This document shows positions 1 to 6,703 of a stretch of 6,705 nt of DNA, piece after piece. The stretch comes from a bacterium (GTDB lineage: Bacteria; Bacteroidota; Ignavibacteria; Kapaibacteriales; Kapaibacteriaceae): the NCBI GenBank assembly GCA_020050895.1, contig JAGVJW010000300.1, positions 1-6,705 on the forward strand. The letters are read 5' to 3'. The notes under the pieces are model-generated. The model was not told where the DNA came from and made no database searches. It worked only from the letters and a program-made list of their open reading frames with translations. The translations under genes and the position numbers were made by a program. Every line of letters starts with the position of its first letter. Within the stretch, counting starts at the first letter, position 1.

Positions 1-564
1 ACTGCGCAGGCTACTCACAAACGTGTTGTAATGTGTGTGTATTCCCATGTTGGTGATGTAGCCGATTTCTTCATCGAGCACTGAAATGGGAAGCCTGAAC
101 GATGGAATCTGAGTACGCATCATGCCGCCGCCGGCCGGCTGCTCATCGAAGAGATGAATTTCGTAGCCAAGTGGAGCCAAGTCTCGTGCCACCGTTAACG
201 AAGCTGGTCCGCCCCCTATTAAAGCAATTTTTTTTCCATTCGGAGCAAACGGTCCGGTTGGGATATATTCCGCCAACTGACGCTCGTCGCGATAATCAGC
301 GGCAACGCGTTTTAGTCTGCAGATGGCCACCGGCTGGTCTTCAACGCGTGTACGGCGGCAGGCTGGCTCGCATGGCCGATCGCATGTGCGTCCGAGCACT
401 CCGGGAAACACATTCGATTCCCAATTGATAATGTAGGCTTCTGTGTACTTTTCTGCCGCAATCAGGCGTATGTATTCCGGCACCGGAGTGTGTGCGGGAC
501 ATGCATACTGACAATCGACAACTTTGTGGAAATACTCCGGATCGGAAGTGTTGGTGGGATCCAT
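1..564 (-). CDS. GltD-like FAD/NAD(P) oxidoreductase with N-terminal iron-sulfur domain (partial, 3' end outside window)
   Basis: The frame read leftward from the ATG at 564 stays open for 188 codons to the window edge, so only the N-terminal part is present. It resembles the NADPH-dependent glutamate synthase small-chain family (GltD/COG0493), which passes electrons between NAD(P)H, FAD and 4Fe-4S clusters. Residues 15-90 look like the helical Fe-S domain of that family, with cysteines at 18, 22, 61, 65, 69 and 82 and the family-like stretch GRTCDRPCEPACRR (58-71). A Rossmann FAD-binding segment follows: KKIALIGGGPASLTVA (111-126), then an acidic strand end near D140-E141 and the GGGMMR turn (145-150). 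An in-frame TGA directly precedes the ATG, so no upstream in-frame start exists, and AAAGAG lies 9 nt upstream. The partner and true substrate cannot be told from this half. It could be a glutamate synthase subunit or one of the many GltD-like electron-transfer proteins. The family is secure, the reaction is not. Confidence 0.88.
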   Translation of the reverse strand, partial: MDPTNTSDPEYFHKVVDCQYACPAHTPVPEYIRLIAAEKYTEAYIINWESNVFPGVLGRTCDRPCEPACRRTRVEDQPVAICRLKRVAADYRDERQLAEYIPTGPFAPNGKKIALIGGGPASLTVARDLAPLGYEIHLFDEQPAGGGMMRTQIPSFRLPISVLDEEIGYITNMGIHTHYNTFVSSLRS

Positions 565-613
565 TCAATAAGGCTCTTTATGCGGGCCGTGATGATTACT
601 CAAAATTATTGAA
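564..613. repeat. Perfect 8-bp inverted repeat in the divergent promoter region
   Basis: TTCAATAA (564-571) and its exact reverse complement TTATTGAA (606-613) lie 34 bp apart, 42 bp centre to centre, which is about four helical turns. The left arm touches the start codon of the GltD-like gene and the right arm lies 25 bp before the ATPase start. The pair occupies most of the 74-bp region from which both divergent genes must be transcribed. Two half-sites for a regulator is an inference. AT-rich sequence can produce such a pair by chance, and no regulator gene is visible nearby. Confidence 0.3.
574..579 (-). promoter_or_regulatory. Ribosome binding site of the GltD-like gene
   Basis: On the minus strand AAAGAG lies 9 nt before the ATG at 564. 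It is a partial match to the anti-Shine-Dalgarno sequence at normal spacing and is one of the few recognisable ribosome binding sites in the window. Together with the in-frame stop at 565-567 it fixes the start of the gene. Confidence 0.5.
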
Positions 614-638
614 GAGTTAGACAATTTCATTTGATTAA

Positions 639-3233
639 ATGACAAATCCTCAGGTTAATGTTACTGGACTATCGGAATCCGAAGCGCAAAGCCGTCTTCT
701 GGAGTACGGATTCAACAGACTGAATAGTCCTGTACAAATTTCGGCATTTAGAGTGTTTCTGGATCAGTTCAGGAACATTCTCATCATAATTCTGCTTGCC
801 GCTACGGGCTTTTCAGCCATCATAGGCCACGAAGTAGAAGCAGTTGCGATTTCCGTCATCGTCCTGTTCTCCGTCATCTTCGGCTTCATTCAGGAGTACA
901 GAGCCGAGCATGCCTTACATGCCTTACGGAAACTCACTGCTCCAACAGCGATTGTTGTTCGCGATGGAGCTGAGAGGCTGATAAACGCTGAAAACATTGT
1001 ACCCGGAGATGTGTTGGTGCTGGCCGCGGGTGATATCGTAGCTGCAGATGCCGAGATCTTCAAAGCGGTTAACCTGTATCTGCAGGAAAGCGCACTTACA
1101 GGTGAGTCGGTACCGGTACATAAGATAACGCCAGACAAAACCAAAGACAATACCCGGTACAAGGTGTTCGCCGGTACCACTGTAGTGGCCGGTAAGGGGC
1201 TGGCAAACGTAATTAAGACAGGCATGGACACGGAATTCGGGAAAATTGCCGGAGTACTCAAAGAAGTTAAAGAACCCGAAACGCCGCTACAGAAAAATCT
1301 CGATGTGCTGGGTAAACGCCTCGGCCTTGCAGCCCTGCTGCTCGTTGTTGTTATTGTAACAATCGGAGTAATCCGCGGTGAGGATCTGTTTACCATGCTG
1401 TTGTTTGGAATCGCACTTGCCGTTGCAGTTGTGCCCGAAGCATTGCCGGCAGTTGTTACGGTGTCCCTAGCCCTGGGTGTTCAGCGTCTTGTTAAGCGAA
1501 AAGCGCTCGTAAGAAAACTTGCCGCTGTTGAAACGCTTGGTAGCACTACGGTGATCTGTACCGATAAAACCGGAACGCTCACAAAGGATGAGATGACGGT
1601 GCGGGTGGTTGTTGCCAATGGAAAACGTTTCGACGTTACAGGGTCGGGATATACATCGGATGGTAATTTTGTTTATGATGGCAGGCGCATCGAACCTTCA
1701 GACAGTATCAAAAAATTGCTGACGTCGGCAGTGCTTGCAAGCGATGCAGCCCTGGACAGAGGAGATCCAACAGAACGGTCGTTGATTGTAGCTGGTTCCA
1801 AAGCAGGTTTGGAAAAAGCTGCACTCGAAGAGCAGTTCCCGCGTATCGATGAAGAGCCGTTCACGGCTGAATCTCGACGGATGATCACTGTCCACGCTGA
1901 TGCAGATCGGTATGTGGTTAATGTTAAAGGTGCGCCGGAAACCGTCATAGGTATGTGTTCGCACGAACTGCATAACGAGGTACCACAGGCGCTAATTGAG
2001 TCTAGAAGAGTGGAGCTTATGGATACAGCGGTGGCGCTGGCCGAAGATGCTCTGCGCGTGCTTGCTGTGGCTACCAAATCCGTCAGCGATACAACCGATA
2101 TGGAAACGGGGTATACTCTGCTCGGCTTTGTGGGAATGATTGATCCACCTCGCGACGAAGTATTCAACGCATTAAGAACATGTGAAGAAGCGGGAATCCG
2201 TGTGATAATGGTAACGGGAGATCATCCAACCACTGCTAAAGCCATTGCGAAGGAGCTTGGCGTGTTTAACGTTAGCAGAGTTGCCTCAGGCGCCGACATA
2301 GAATCCATGACGGATGATGAACTGAAGCGAACAGTGCTCCATCACGATGTCTTTGCCAGAGTAGCGCCAAATCATAAGCTGCGAATAGTTGAGGCGTTAC
2401 AATCGCTGGGTGCTATTGTTGCCATGACGGGTGATGGTGTTAACGATGCACCAGCGCTGAGAAAAGCCGACATTGGCGTTGCGATGGGGATCAAAGGAAC
2501 AGATGTGGCAAGAGAAACCGCTGCAATTACTTTAATCGACGACAACTTTGCTTCGATTGTAGCCTCTGTTGAAGAAGGCAGAAGAATATTCAACAATATA
2601 AAAAAGTTTTTAATGTTTCTTATATCATCGAACATCGGCGAAATTGGAGTTGTAGCAGTCGCTGCATTGGCAGGTCTGCCACTTCCGCTCACTGCAGTTC
2701 AACTCCTTTACATCAATCTTGCAACCGATGGCTTGCCTGCGTTGTCGCTTGCAGTAGATCCACCTGAGCGTGGTATCATGCGTAGGCGTCCAAGGTCGGC
2801 CCGGAAGGGTTTTTTCACGAAACGAGTCTTGGGGCTGATGCTGATAGGGGGCTTGTGGTCTGCAATTCTCAACCTCGGAGTTTTTATCTGGGCACTGAAT
2901 GTAGGTAAGAGCTATCCGGAGGCGGTAACCATGACGTTTGTGTCGCTCATCCTTGTACAGTTTTTTAAAGCGTATGCGTTTCGTTCCGATAGAGTGTCGA
3001 CGTTCACAGACCCATTCGCAAACAAATGGCTAAATGCAGCTATCGTGTGGGAGTTTATTGCACTGTGCTTCGTTGTCCATCACCCCATGCTTCAAGAGCC
3101 GTTTGGAACTTTTGGATTGAGCTTAACAGACTGGGCAATTTCAGCTGTCTGCGCTGCCACTATTCTGCCGGTAATTGAGATTGCAAAGAGACAATGGCAC
3201 GATGAATACAAGACGATACGACTAATTAAGTGA
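639..3233 (+). CDS. Calcium-type (P2A) cation-transporting P-type ATPase
   Basis: An 864-residue inner-membrane ion pump, complete and of normal length for bacterial PacL/YloB-like relatives of the SERCA calcium pump. Domains in order: cation-ATPase N-terminal segment (about 5-45); M1-M2 (47-63, 66-86); actuator domain with TGES (154-157); M3-M4 (228-246, 250-275) with PEALP (266-270); phosphorylation site CTDKTGTLT (307-315), where D309 is the phosphorylated aspartate; nucleotide-binding domain with KGAPE (430-434); hinge TGDGVNDAPA (597-606); and six C-terminal helices from about 655. Residues matching SERCA ion ligands are E267 (E309), N665 (N768), E668 (E771), N693 (N796), T696 (T799) and D697 (D800). 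Q774 stands where SERCA has E908, as in YloB-like bacterial pumps. This supports Ca2+ export, but ion choice is inferred. The codon before the ATG is an in-frame TAA, so this is the first possible start. No clear ribosome binding site is seen. The 3' end overlaps the convergent icd gene by 8 bp. Confidence 0.95.
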   Translation: MTNPQVNVTGLSESEAQSRLLEYGFNRLNSPVQISAFRVFLDQFRNILIIILLAATGFSAIIGHEVEAVAISVIVLFSVIFGFIQEYRAEHALHALRKLTAPTAIVVRDGAERLINAENIVPGDVLVLAAGDIVAADAEIFKAVNLYLQESALTGESVPVHKITPDKTKDNTRYKVFAGTTVVAGKGLANVIKTGMDTEFGKIAGVLKEVKEPETPLQKNLDVLGKRLGLAALLLVVVIVTIGVIRGEDLFTMLLFGIALAVAVVPEALPAVVTVSLALGVQRLVKRKALVRKLAAVETLGSTTVICTDKTGTLTKDEMTVRVVVANGKRFDVTGSGYTSDGNFVYDGRRIEPSDSIKKLLTSAVLASDAALDRGDPTERSLIVAGSKAGLEKAALEEQFPRIDEEPFTAESRRMITVHADADRYVVNVKGAPETVIGMCSHELHNEVPQALIESRRVELMDTAVALAEDALRVLAVATKSVSDTTDMETGYTLLGFVGMIDPPRDEVFNALRTCEEAGIRVIMVTGDHPTTAKAIAKELGVFNVSRVASGADIESMTDDELKRTVLHHDVFARVAPNHKLRIVEALQSLGAIVAMTGDGVNDAPALRKADIGVAMGIKGTDVARETAAITLIDDNFASIVASVEEGRRIFNNIKKFLMFLISSNIGEIGVVAVAALAGLPLPLTAVQLLYINLATDGLPALSLAVDPPERGIMRRRPRSARKGFFTKRVLGLMLIGGLWSAILNLGVFIWALNVGKSYPEAVTMTFVSLILVQFFKAYAFRSDRVSTFTDPFANKWLNAAIVWEFIALCFVVHHPMLQEPFGTFGLSLTDWAISAVCAATILPVIEIAKRQWHDEYKTIRLIK
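3226..3233. other. Tail-to-tail overlap of two convergent genes
   Basis: The ATPase stop TGA (3231-3233, plus strand) lies inside the last coding bases of the isocitrate dehydrogenase gene, whose stop TAA is at 3228-3226 on the minus strand. The two coding regions share 8 bp and leave no intergenic space for a terminator. Each transcript must therefore end inside the neighbouring gene, in antisense orientation to it. No compact GC-rich hairpin with a T-run is visible near the junction on either strand. Confidence 0.9.
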
Positions 3234-4455
3234 GTCTCTTGTTCAGTTCCGAGTCAAGCGCGTCCAAGAACTCTTCGGTGTACAAATAATGCACTCCATG
3301 AGTTATCGAATTACCGTGGATACAGACGGCAAGATCCTTCGTCATACGACCGCTCTCAACAACGTCGACGCAAACCTTTTCCAATGTATGGCTGAAGCTG
3401 ACGAGGGCATCGTTGTTATCCAGTCTGCCGCGGAATTCCAAACCCCGTGTCCATGCAAATATTGATGCAATGGGATTTGTCGAGGTTGGCCTTCCCTTTT
3501 GGTGTTCTCTATAATGGCGCGTTACGGTTCCATGAGCGGCTTCGGCTTCCATGGTCAATCCATCGGGCGTAACGAGTGTCGACGTCATAAGACCAAGTGA
3601 GCCAAATCCTTGTGCAACGGTGTCGCTCTGAACATCGCCATCGTAATTCTTACAAGCCCACACAAAATTTCCATTCCACTTTAGTGCAGATGCAACCATA
3701 TCGTCTATCAACCGATGCTCGTAGGTGAGACCCAACGGTTCGAATCTCGATTTGAATTCGGACTCGAAGACGTCCTCAAATATGTCCTTAAACCGACCAT
3801 CATATTTTTTAAGAATGGTATTTTTTGTACTCAGGTACAATGGCCACTGCTTTAGCAGCGCCTGATTCATACATGCGCGTGCAAAGCCCCTTATCGAGTG
3901 GTCGGTATTGTACATTGCCAGAGCCACACCGTCACCCTGGAAGTCGAATACTTCGTGCGTTTCGGGTGCGCTTCCGTTGTTAGGAGTAAACGTGATGGTG
4001 AGTTTACCTTTTCCCTTTGTGAGGAAGTCTGTTGCGCGATACTGATCGCCGTAGGCGTGACGTCCGATGCAGATAGGCGCCGTCCAATTCGGAACAAGCC
4101 GGGGCACGTTTCTGCACACTATGGGTTCGCGGAACACCGTTCCGTCGAGAATATTGCGAATGGTTCCATTCGGCGACTTCCACATCTTTTTCAGGCCGAA
4201 TTCCTTTACGCGCGCTTCATCGGGGGTGATGGTGGCGCATTTAACACCAACGTGATGTTCGAGAATGGCATGTGCTGCATCGATGGTTACCTGATCGTCG
4301 GTTGCATCGCGGTGTTCAATGCCTAAGTCAAAATATTTAATATCTACCTGTACATACGGCAGGATGAGTTTGTCCTTTATGAATTTCCAGATGATGCGAG
4401 TCATTTCATCGCCATCGAGTTCAACAATCGGGTTTGCAACCTTGATTTTTTCCAT
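3226..4455 (-). CDS. icd: NADP-dependent isocitrate dehydrogenase, eukaryotic-type homodimeric
   Basis: A 409-residue cytoplasmic TCA-cycle enzyme that converts isocitrate to 2-oxoglutarate and CO2 while making NADPH. It belongs to the subfamily of human IDH1/IDH2, not the E. coli Icd type. From the ATG at 4455 the numbering of the N-terminal third equals that of human IDH1: S94, R100, R109, R132 and Y139 of the isocitrate site fall on identical positions. K211, D251, D274 and D278 match human K212, D252, D275 and D279 (catalytic lysine and metal-binding aspartates). HGTVTRH (308-314) carries the Arg-His pair that marks NADP+ use. The frame also opens at a GTG (4479), which would add eight residues (MLNFILPT). 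I prefer ATG 4455 because of the exact match to the family's N-terminus. No Shine-Dalgarno sequence precedes either start. It lies 55 bp behind the flavoprotein gene on the same strand, so co-transcription is possible, although a promoter-like box sits in the gap. Confidence 0.96.
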   Translation of the reverse strand: MEKIKVANPIVELDGDEMTRIIWKFIKDKLILPYVQVDIKYFDLGIEHRDATDDQVTIDAAHAILEHHVGVKCATITPDEARVKEFGLKKMWKSPNGTIRNILDGTVFREPIVCRNVPRLVPNWTAPICIGRHAYGDQYRATDFLTKGKGKLTITFTPNNGSAPETHEVFDFQGDGVALAMYNTDHSIRGFARACMNQALLKQWPLYLSTKNTILKKYDGRFKDIFEDVFESEFKSRFEPLGLTYEHRLIDDMVASALKWNGNFVWACKNYDGDVQSDTVAQGFGSLGLMTSTLVTPDGLTMEAEAAHGTVTRHYREHQKGRPTSTNPIASIFAWTRGLEFRGRLDNNDALVSFSHTLEKVCVDVVESGRMTKDLAVCIHGNSITHGVHYLYTEEFLDALDSELNKRLT

Positions 4456-4490
4456 GGTAGGTAGTATAAAGTTGAGCACGTAGTTAATTA

Positions 4491-4498
4491 CAAAAATA
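4491..4498 (-). promoter_or_regulatory. Possible Bacteroidota-type -7 promoter box for icd
   Basis: On the minus strand TATTTTTG matches the TAnnTTTG -7 consensus of Bacteroidota primary sigma factor promoters. Transcription starting a few bases downstream would give a leader of about 30 nt before the icd ATG at 4455. No TTTG-like -33 element is present at the expected 19-20 bp upstream, so this is a half-supported call. If real, icd can be transcribed independently of the flavoprotein gene in front of it. Confidence 0.25.
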
Positions 4499-4510
4499 CC
4501 GAGGCAGCAA

Positions 4511-5692
4511 TCATCTGTCGTGCAGCGCCACTCCAGCAGCCTGTGCCGAGCTCCATGCCCATTGAAAATTATAGCCTCCCAGCCATCCGGTTACATCTAC
4601 CACTTCACCGATGAAATACAATCCCCTTACCGATTTAGACTCCATTGTTTTCGACGACAATGCGCTAGTACTCACGCCACCCTTGGTGACTTCAGCTTTT
4701 GCAAATCCTTCGGTACCCGTTGGTGTTAGAGACCAATGCTTCATTGCGTGAGCTATGGCAATCAAATCGATTTTCGACGTCTCGCCTATCCGACTATGCA
4801 GATCGTGTTCCTTCCAACCTTGCACAAAGCGTTTTGGCAATAGTGTTGAAAGCACCGTTGCAAGTTCCCGCTGATCTGTGGTATCAGTTGTGAACACATC
4901 ACGCTCATCGACGTCTGGAATTAAATCAATGGTAAAGGGGCTCCCCACGCCGAGGTACGAAGAAATCTGGAGGATGGCGGGACCGCTCACACCCCGATGT
5001 GTAAACAGCATGGATTCGCGAAATGAAATGTTACCGACTGAGGTGCGCACGGGCATACTTACACCGGAAAGAGATGCAAAGAGGTGAGCATGCGCATCGT
5101 TAAACGTCAGCGGAACCAATGCAGGTTGTGGTTCAATGACGGGAATATCAAAATGTTTAGCAATAAGATATCCCACATCGGTAGCACCCAACGACGGAAC
5201 TGAAAGTCCGCCAGTGGCTACCACGACATTTCTAGCGAAAACCTGCCCCCTATCCGTATGAATTGCAAAGCAATCCTGCATTTCGATACCTGCAACACTA
5301 ACCGAATTGCGAATGCTAACGTTGTGTAGGGCACATTCATGCATCAACATGTCGGTGATCTGCTGCGAAGATCCATCGCAGAACAACTGGCCTAGAGTTT
5401 TTTCGTGCCATTTGATGTTGTAACGCTCAACGAGACTGATAAAATCTTGCGGCGTATAGCGTGCAAGAGCAGATCGGGCAAAGTCGGGATTCTGAGAAAT
5501 GAAGTTGTGGTGCGATGTGTTCAAATTGGTGAAGTTGCAGCGTCCACCGCCACTGATCCGAATCTTCCGTCCAGGCACTGAGTTATGTTCCAACACAGTT
5601 ACTGTCTTTCCGCCAGCTGCCGCTACTGCGGCACAAAACAGGCCTGCAGCACCTGCGCCGAGGACGACGACGTCGATAGGTTGCATGTTCAT
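4511..5692 (-). CDS. BaiN/YhiN (HI0933-like) family NAD(P)/FAD-dependent oxidoreductase
   Basis: A 393-residue soluble flavoprotein close to the usual length of about 400 for this family. Numbered from the ATG at 5692, the FAD-binding GAGAAG is at 12-17, the ribose-binding acidic residue is E35, and the family signature GRKIRISGGGRCNFTN spans 41-56. VVATGG (157-162) closes the FAD-binding fold. The C-terminus carries the hallmark GEVVDVTGWLGGYNF (362-376) followed by QWAWSS (377-382). Family members are conserved but poorly characterised. BaiN of gut clostridia has been assigned to bile-acid dehydroxylation, which should not be carried over to this organism, so the reaction here is unknown. 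The frame stays open upstream to an ATG at 5842, adding up to 50 residues. I chose 5692 (or 5686, two codons on) because family members begin only a few residues before the FAD motif. Only a weak GGTG precedes it, and an internal start at 5797 has a better GAGGT. The gene lies upstream of icd on the same strand. Confidence 0.92.
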   Translation of the reverse strand: MNMQPIDVVVLGAGAAGLFCAAVAAAGGKTVTVLEHNSVPGRKIRISGGGRCNFTNLNTSHHNFISQNPDFARSALARYTPQDFISLVERYNIKWHEKTLGQLFCDGSSQQITDMLMHECALHNVSIRNSVSVAGIEMQDCFAIHTDRGQVFARNVVVATGGLSVPSLGATDVGYLIAKHFDIPVIEPQPALVPLTFNDAHAHLFASLSGVSMPVRTSVGNISFRESMLFTHRGVSGPAILQISSYLGVGSPFTIDLIPDVDERDVFTTDTTDQRELATVLSTLLPKRFVQGWKEHDLHSRIGETSKIDLIAIAHAMKHWSLTPTGTEGFAKAEVTKGGVSTSALSSKTMESKSVRGLYFIGEVVDVTGWLGGYNFQWAWSSAQAAGVALHDR

Positions 5693-5810
5693 TAAACACC
5701 GAAGATCGCAAACTCTTTTACATTGTTCTGTAACCAATTGCAAATATTCATTGTCTCGGCAACACGCTCGTAATCCATTGTCGCGCCGCCTTACCATTTT
5801 TTCCATTACC

Positions 5811-5829
5811 TCGTGCAGCGTCAGCACGA
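5811..5829. repeat. Small stem-loop in the divergent intergenic region
   Basis: TCGTGC (5811-5816) and GCACGA (5824-5829) form a perfect 6-bp inverted repeat around a 7-nt loop, ending 19 bp before the ATG of the secreted protein. It could be an operator half-site pair or a hairpin in the 5' leader of that gene. There is no T-run after it on the plus strand, so a terminator is unlikely. The rest of the 156-bp stretch between the two divergent genes (5693-5848) shows no clear promoter match on either strand. Confidence 0.3.
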
Positions 5830-5848
5830 TAAACTCGACCATACGCCT

Positions 5849-6703
5849 ATGTTCCCAACGTATTCCTTCGCTCTGATTTTTTCGTGTATCGTCGTGTTAA
5901 CAACATCACACGCTGGCGGGCTTCCAGATTACTGTCACGTAAACACAGCCACAGCATATTCACTCAACATGCCGGGCATCACGCGAGTGACTCTCGATAC
6001 ATTCGATCGGCAGTCGCAATCACTTGAATGCGGCAGTGTTGGCTGTGTTAGTTATGTTGAAATCAGCGATATGCCATTGCCTACGCTCAGGTTAGGCGAT
6101 GTCTACACCATCTCCATTACCCATACGCGCGATGAAGTGCTATTCCCCAACGTGAGGAACAACATTCGTGTATGGATAGACTATAACGGCGATGAAGAGT
6201 ATTCAGAAACCGAGGCAGCAGTCAGCCTGGATTTCCAAACATTTGGCACAACGACTGCAACCTTTCAAGTCCCATCCGATGCTCAAGAAGGACTTACCGG
6301 AATGCGTGTTGCGGTGAAGATGAGTTCCGACGGCGGACACACCACACCCACACCATGCGACATGCCTCCCGATCCACTCGGCTTCCACGGTGAAGTTGAG
6401 GATTACAGGGTCACCCTGTTCAGTGATGTTGCAAACAGCGTTGATGCCGACAACACTGCATCCGCACTGAAAATTTCTCCGAATCCCGCATTAGGTGTTG
6501 TACACGTCAACGCACCACTGCAATTCACAGGTAGTGCGCTTACCGTTCTCAATTCGATAGGTCAGCAAGTTTATAAATTAGACAACACTAACCATAGTGA
6601 TCTCGACCTTGAATTAAGTGCGATTCCAACAGGGACCTATTACATCATCATGCGTTCCGGATCTGGAAAGGTATTATCAGCGCCACTAACGTTGATGCCA
6701 TAG
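5849..6703 (+). CDS. Secreted GEVED-domain protein with T9SS type A sorting domain
   Basis: A 284-residue exported protein of unknown function. Residues 1-22 form a hydrophobic signal peptide ending SHA, with likely cleavage before G23. The n-region has no Lys or Arg, which is unusual. A GTG start at 5813 would add 12 residues including R and K, so the start is not certain, and no ribosome binding site decides it. Residues about 25-190 are one GEVED domain, with the typical WIDYNGDEEY (109-118), a MRVAVK strand, and the closing GEVEDYRV (181-188). Mature-protein cysteines C29, C61, C66 and C170 could form two disulfides. After a short linker, residues about 206-284 form a T9SS type A sorting domain: KISPNP (208-213), the VLNSIGQQVYKLD strand, and IPTGTYYIIM before the end. 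The protein should cross the inner membrane by Sec and the outer membrane by the type IX system, with the tail removed for surface attachment or release. GEVED domains usually accompany adhesins or enzymes, but no catalytic domain is visible here. Confidence 0.9.
   Translation: MFPTYSFALIFSCIVVLTTSHAGGLPDYCHVNTATAYSLNMPGITRVTLDTFDRQSQSLECGSVGCVSYVEISDMPLPTLRLGDVYTISITHTRDEVLFPNVRNNIRVWIDYNGDEEYSETEAAVSLDFQTFGTTTATFQVPSDAQEGLTGMRVAVKMSSDGGHTTPTPCDMPPDPLGFHGEVEDYRVTLFSDVANSVDADNTASALKISPNPALGVVHVNAPLQFTGSALTVLNSIGQQVYKLDNTNHSDLDLELSAIPTGTYYIIMRSGSGKVLSAPLTLMP

Noticed and set aside
102..428. Plus-strand open frame of 108 codons inside the first gene
   Set aside because: It lies opposite the GltD-like gene, its translation is low-complexity and Arg-rich with no recognisable motif, and the minus-strand frame has clear family motifs over the same bases.
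341..568. Minus-strand open frame of 75 codons starting at 568
   Set aside because: It is the +1-shifted shadow of the GltD-like gene, which starts at 564 with a family-like protein. The shadow protein shows no family features.
628..641. CATTT-GATT-AAATG hairpin covering the ATPase start codon
   Set aside because: A five-pair, almost entirely A-T stem is too weak to control translation convincingly and is expected by chance in this AT-rich leader.
3186..3240. 7-bp inverted repeat as a bidirectional terminator
   Set aside because: The loop is 41 nt, the stem is not GC-rich and no T-run follows on either strand, so it is noted only as context for the overlap.
3898..4326. Plus-strand open frame of 142 codons inside icd
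   Set aside because: It is antisense to highly conserved catalytic sequence of isocitrate dehydrogenase, so the open frame is a by-product of codon use in the real gene.
5882..5890. Cysteine in the signal peptide (FSC, residue 13) as a lipoprotein site
   Set aside because: Phe at the -2 position is atypical for a lipobox, and the residues after the Cys continue the hydrophobic core. A signal peptidase I site at SHA (20-22) fits better, and T9SS cargo is not normally made this way.
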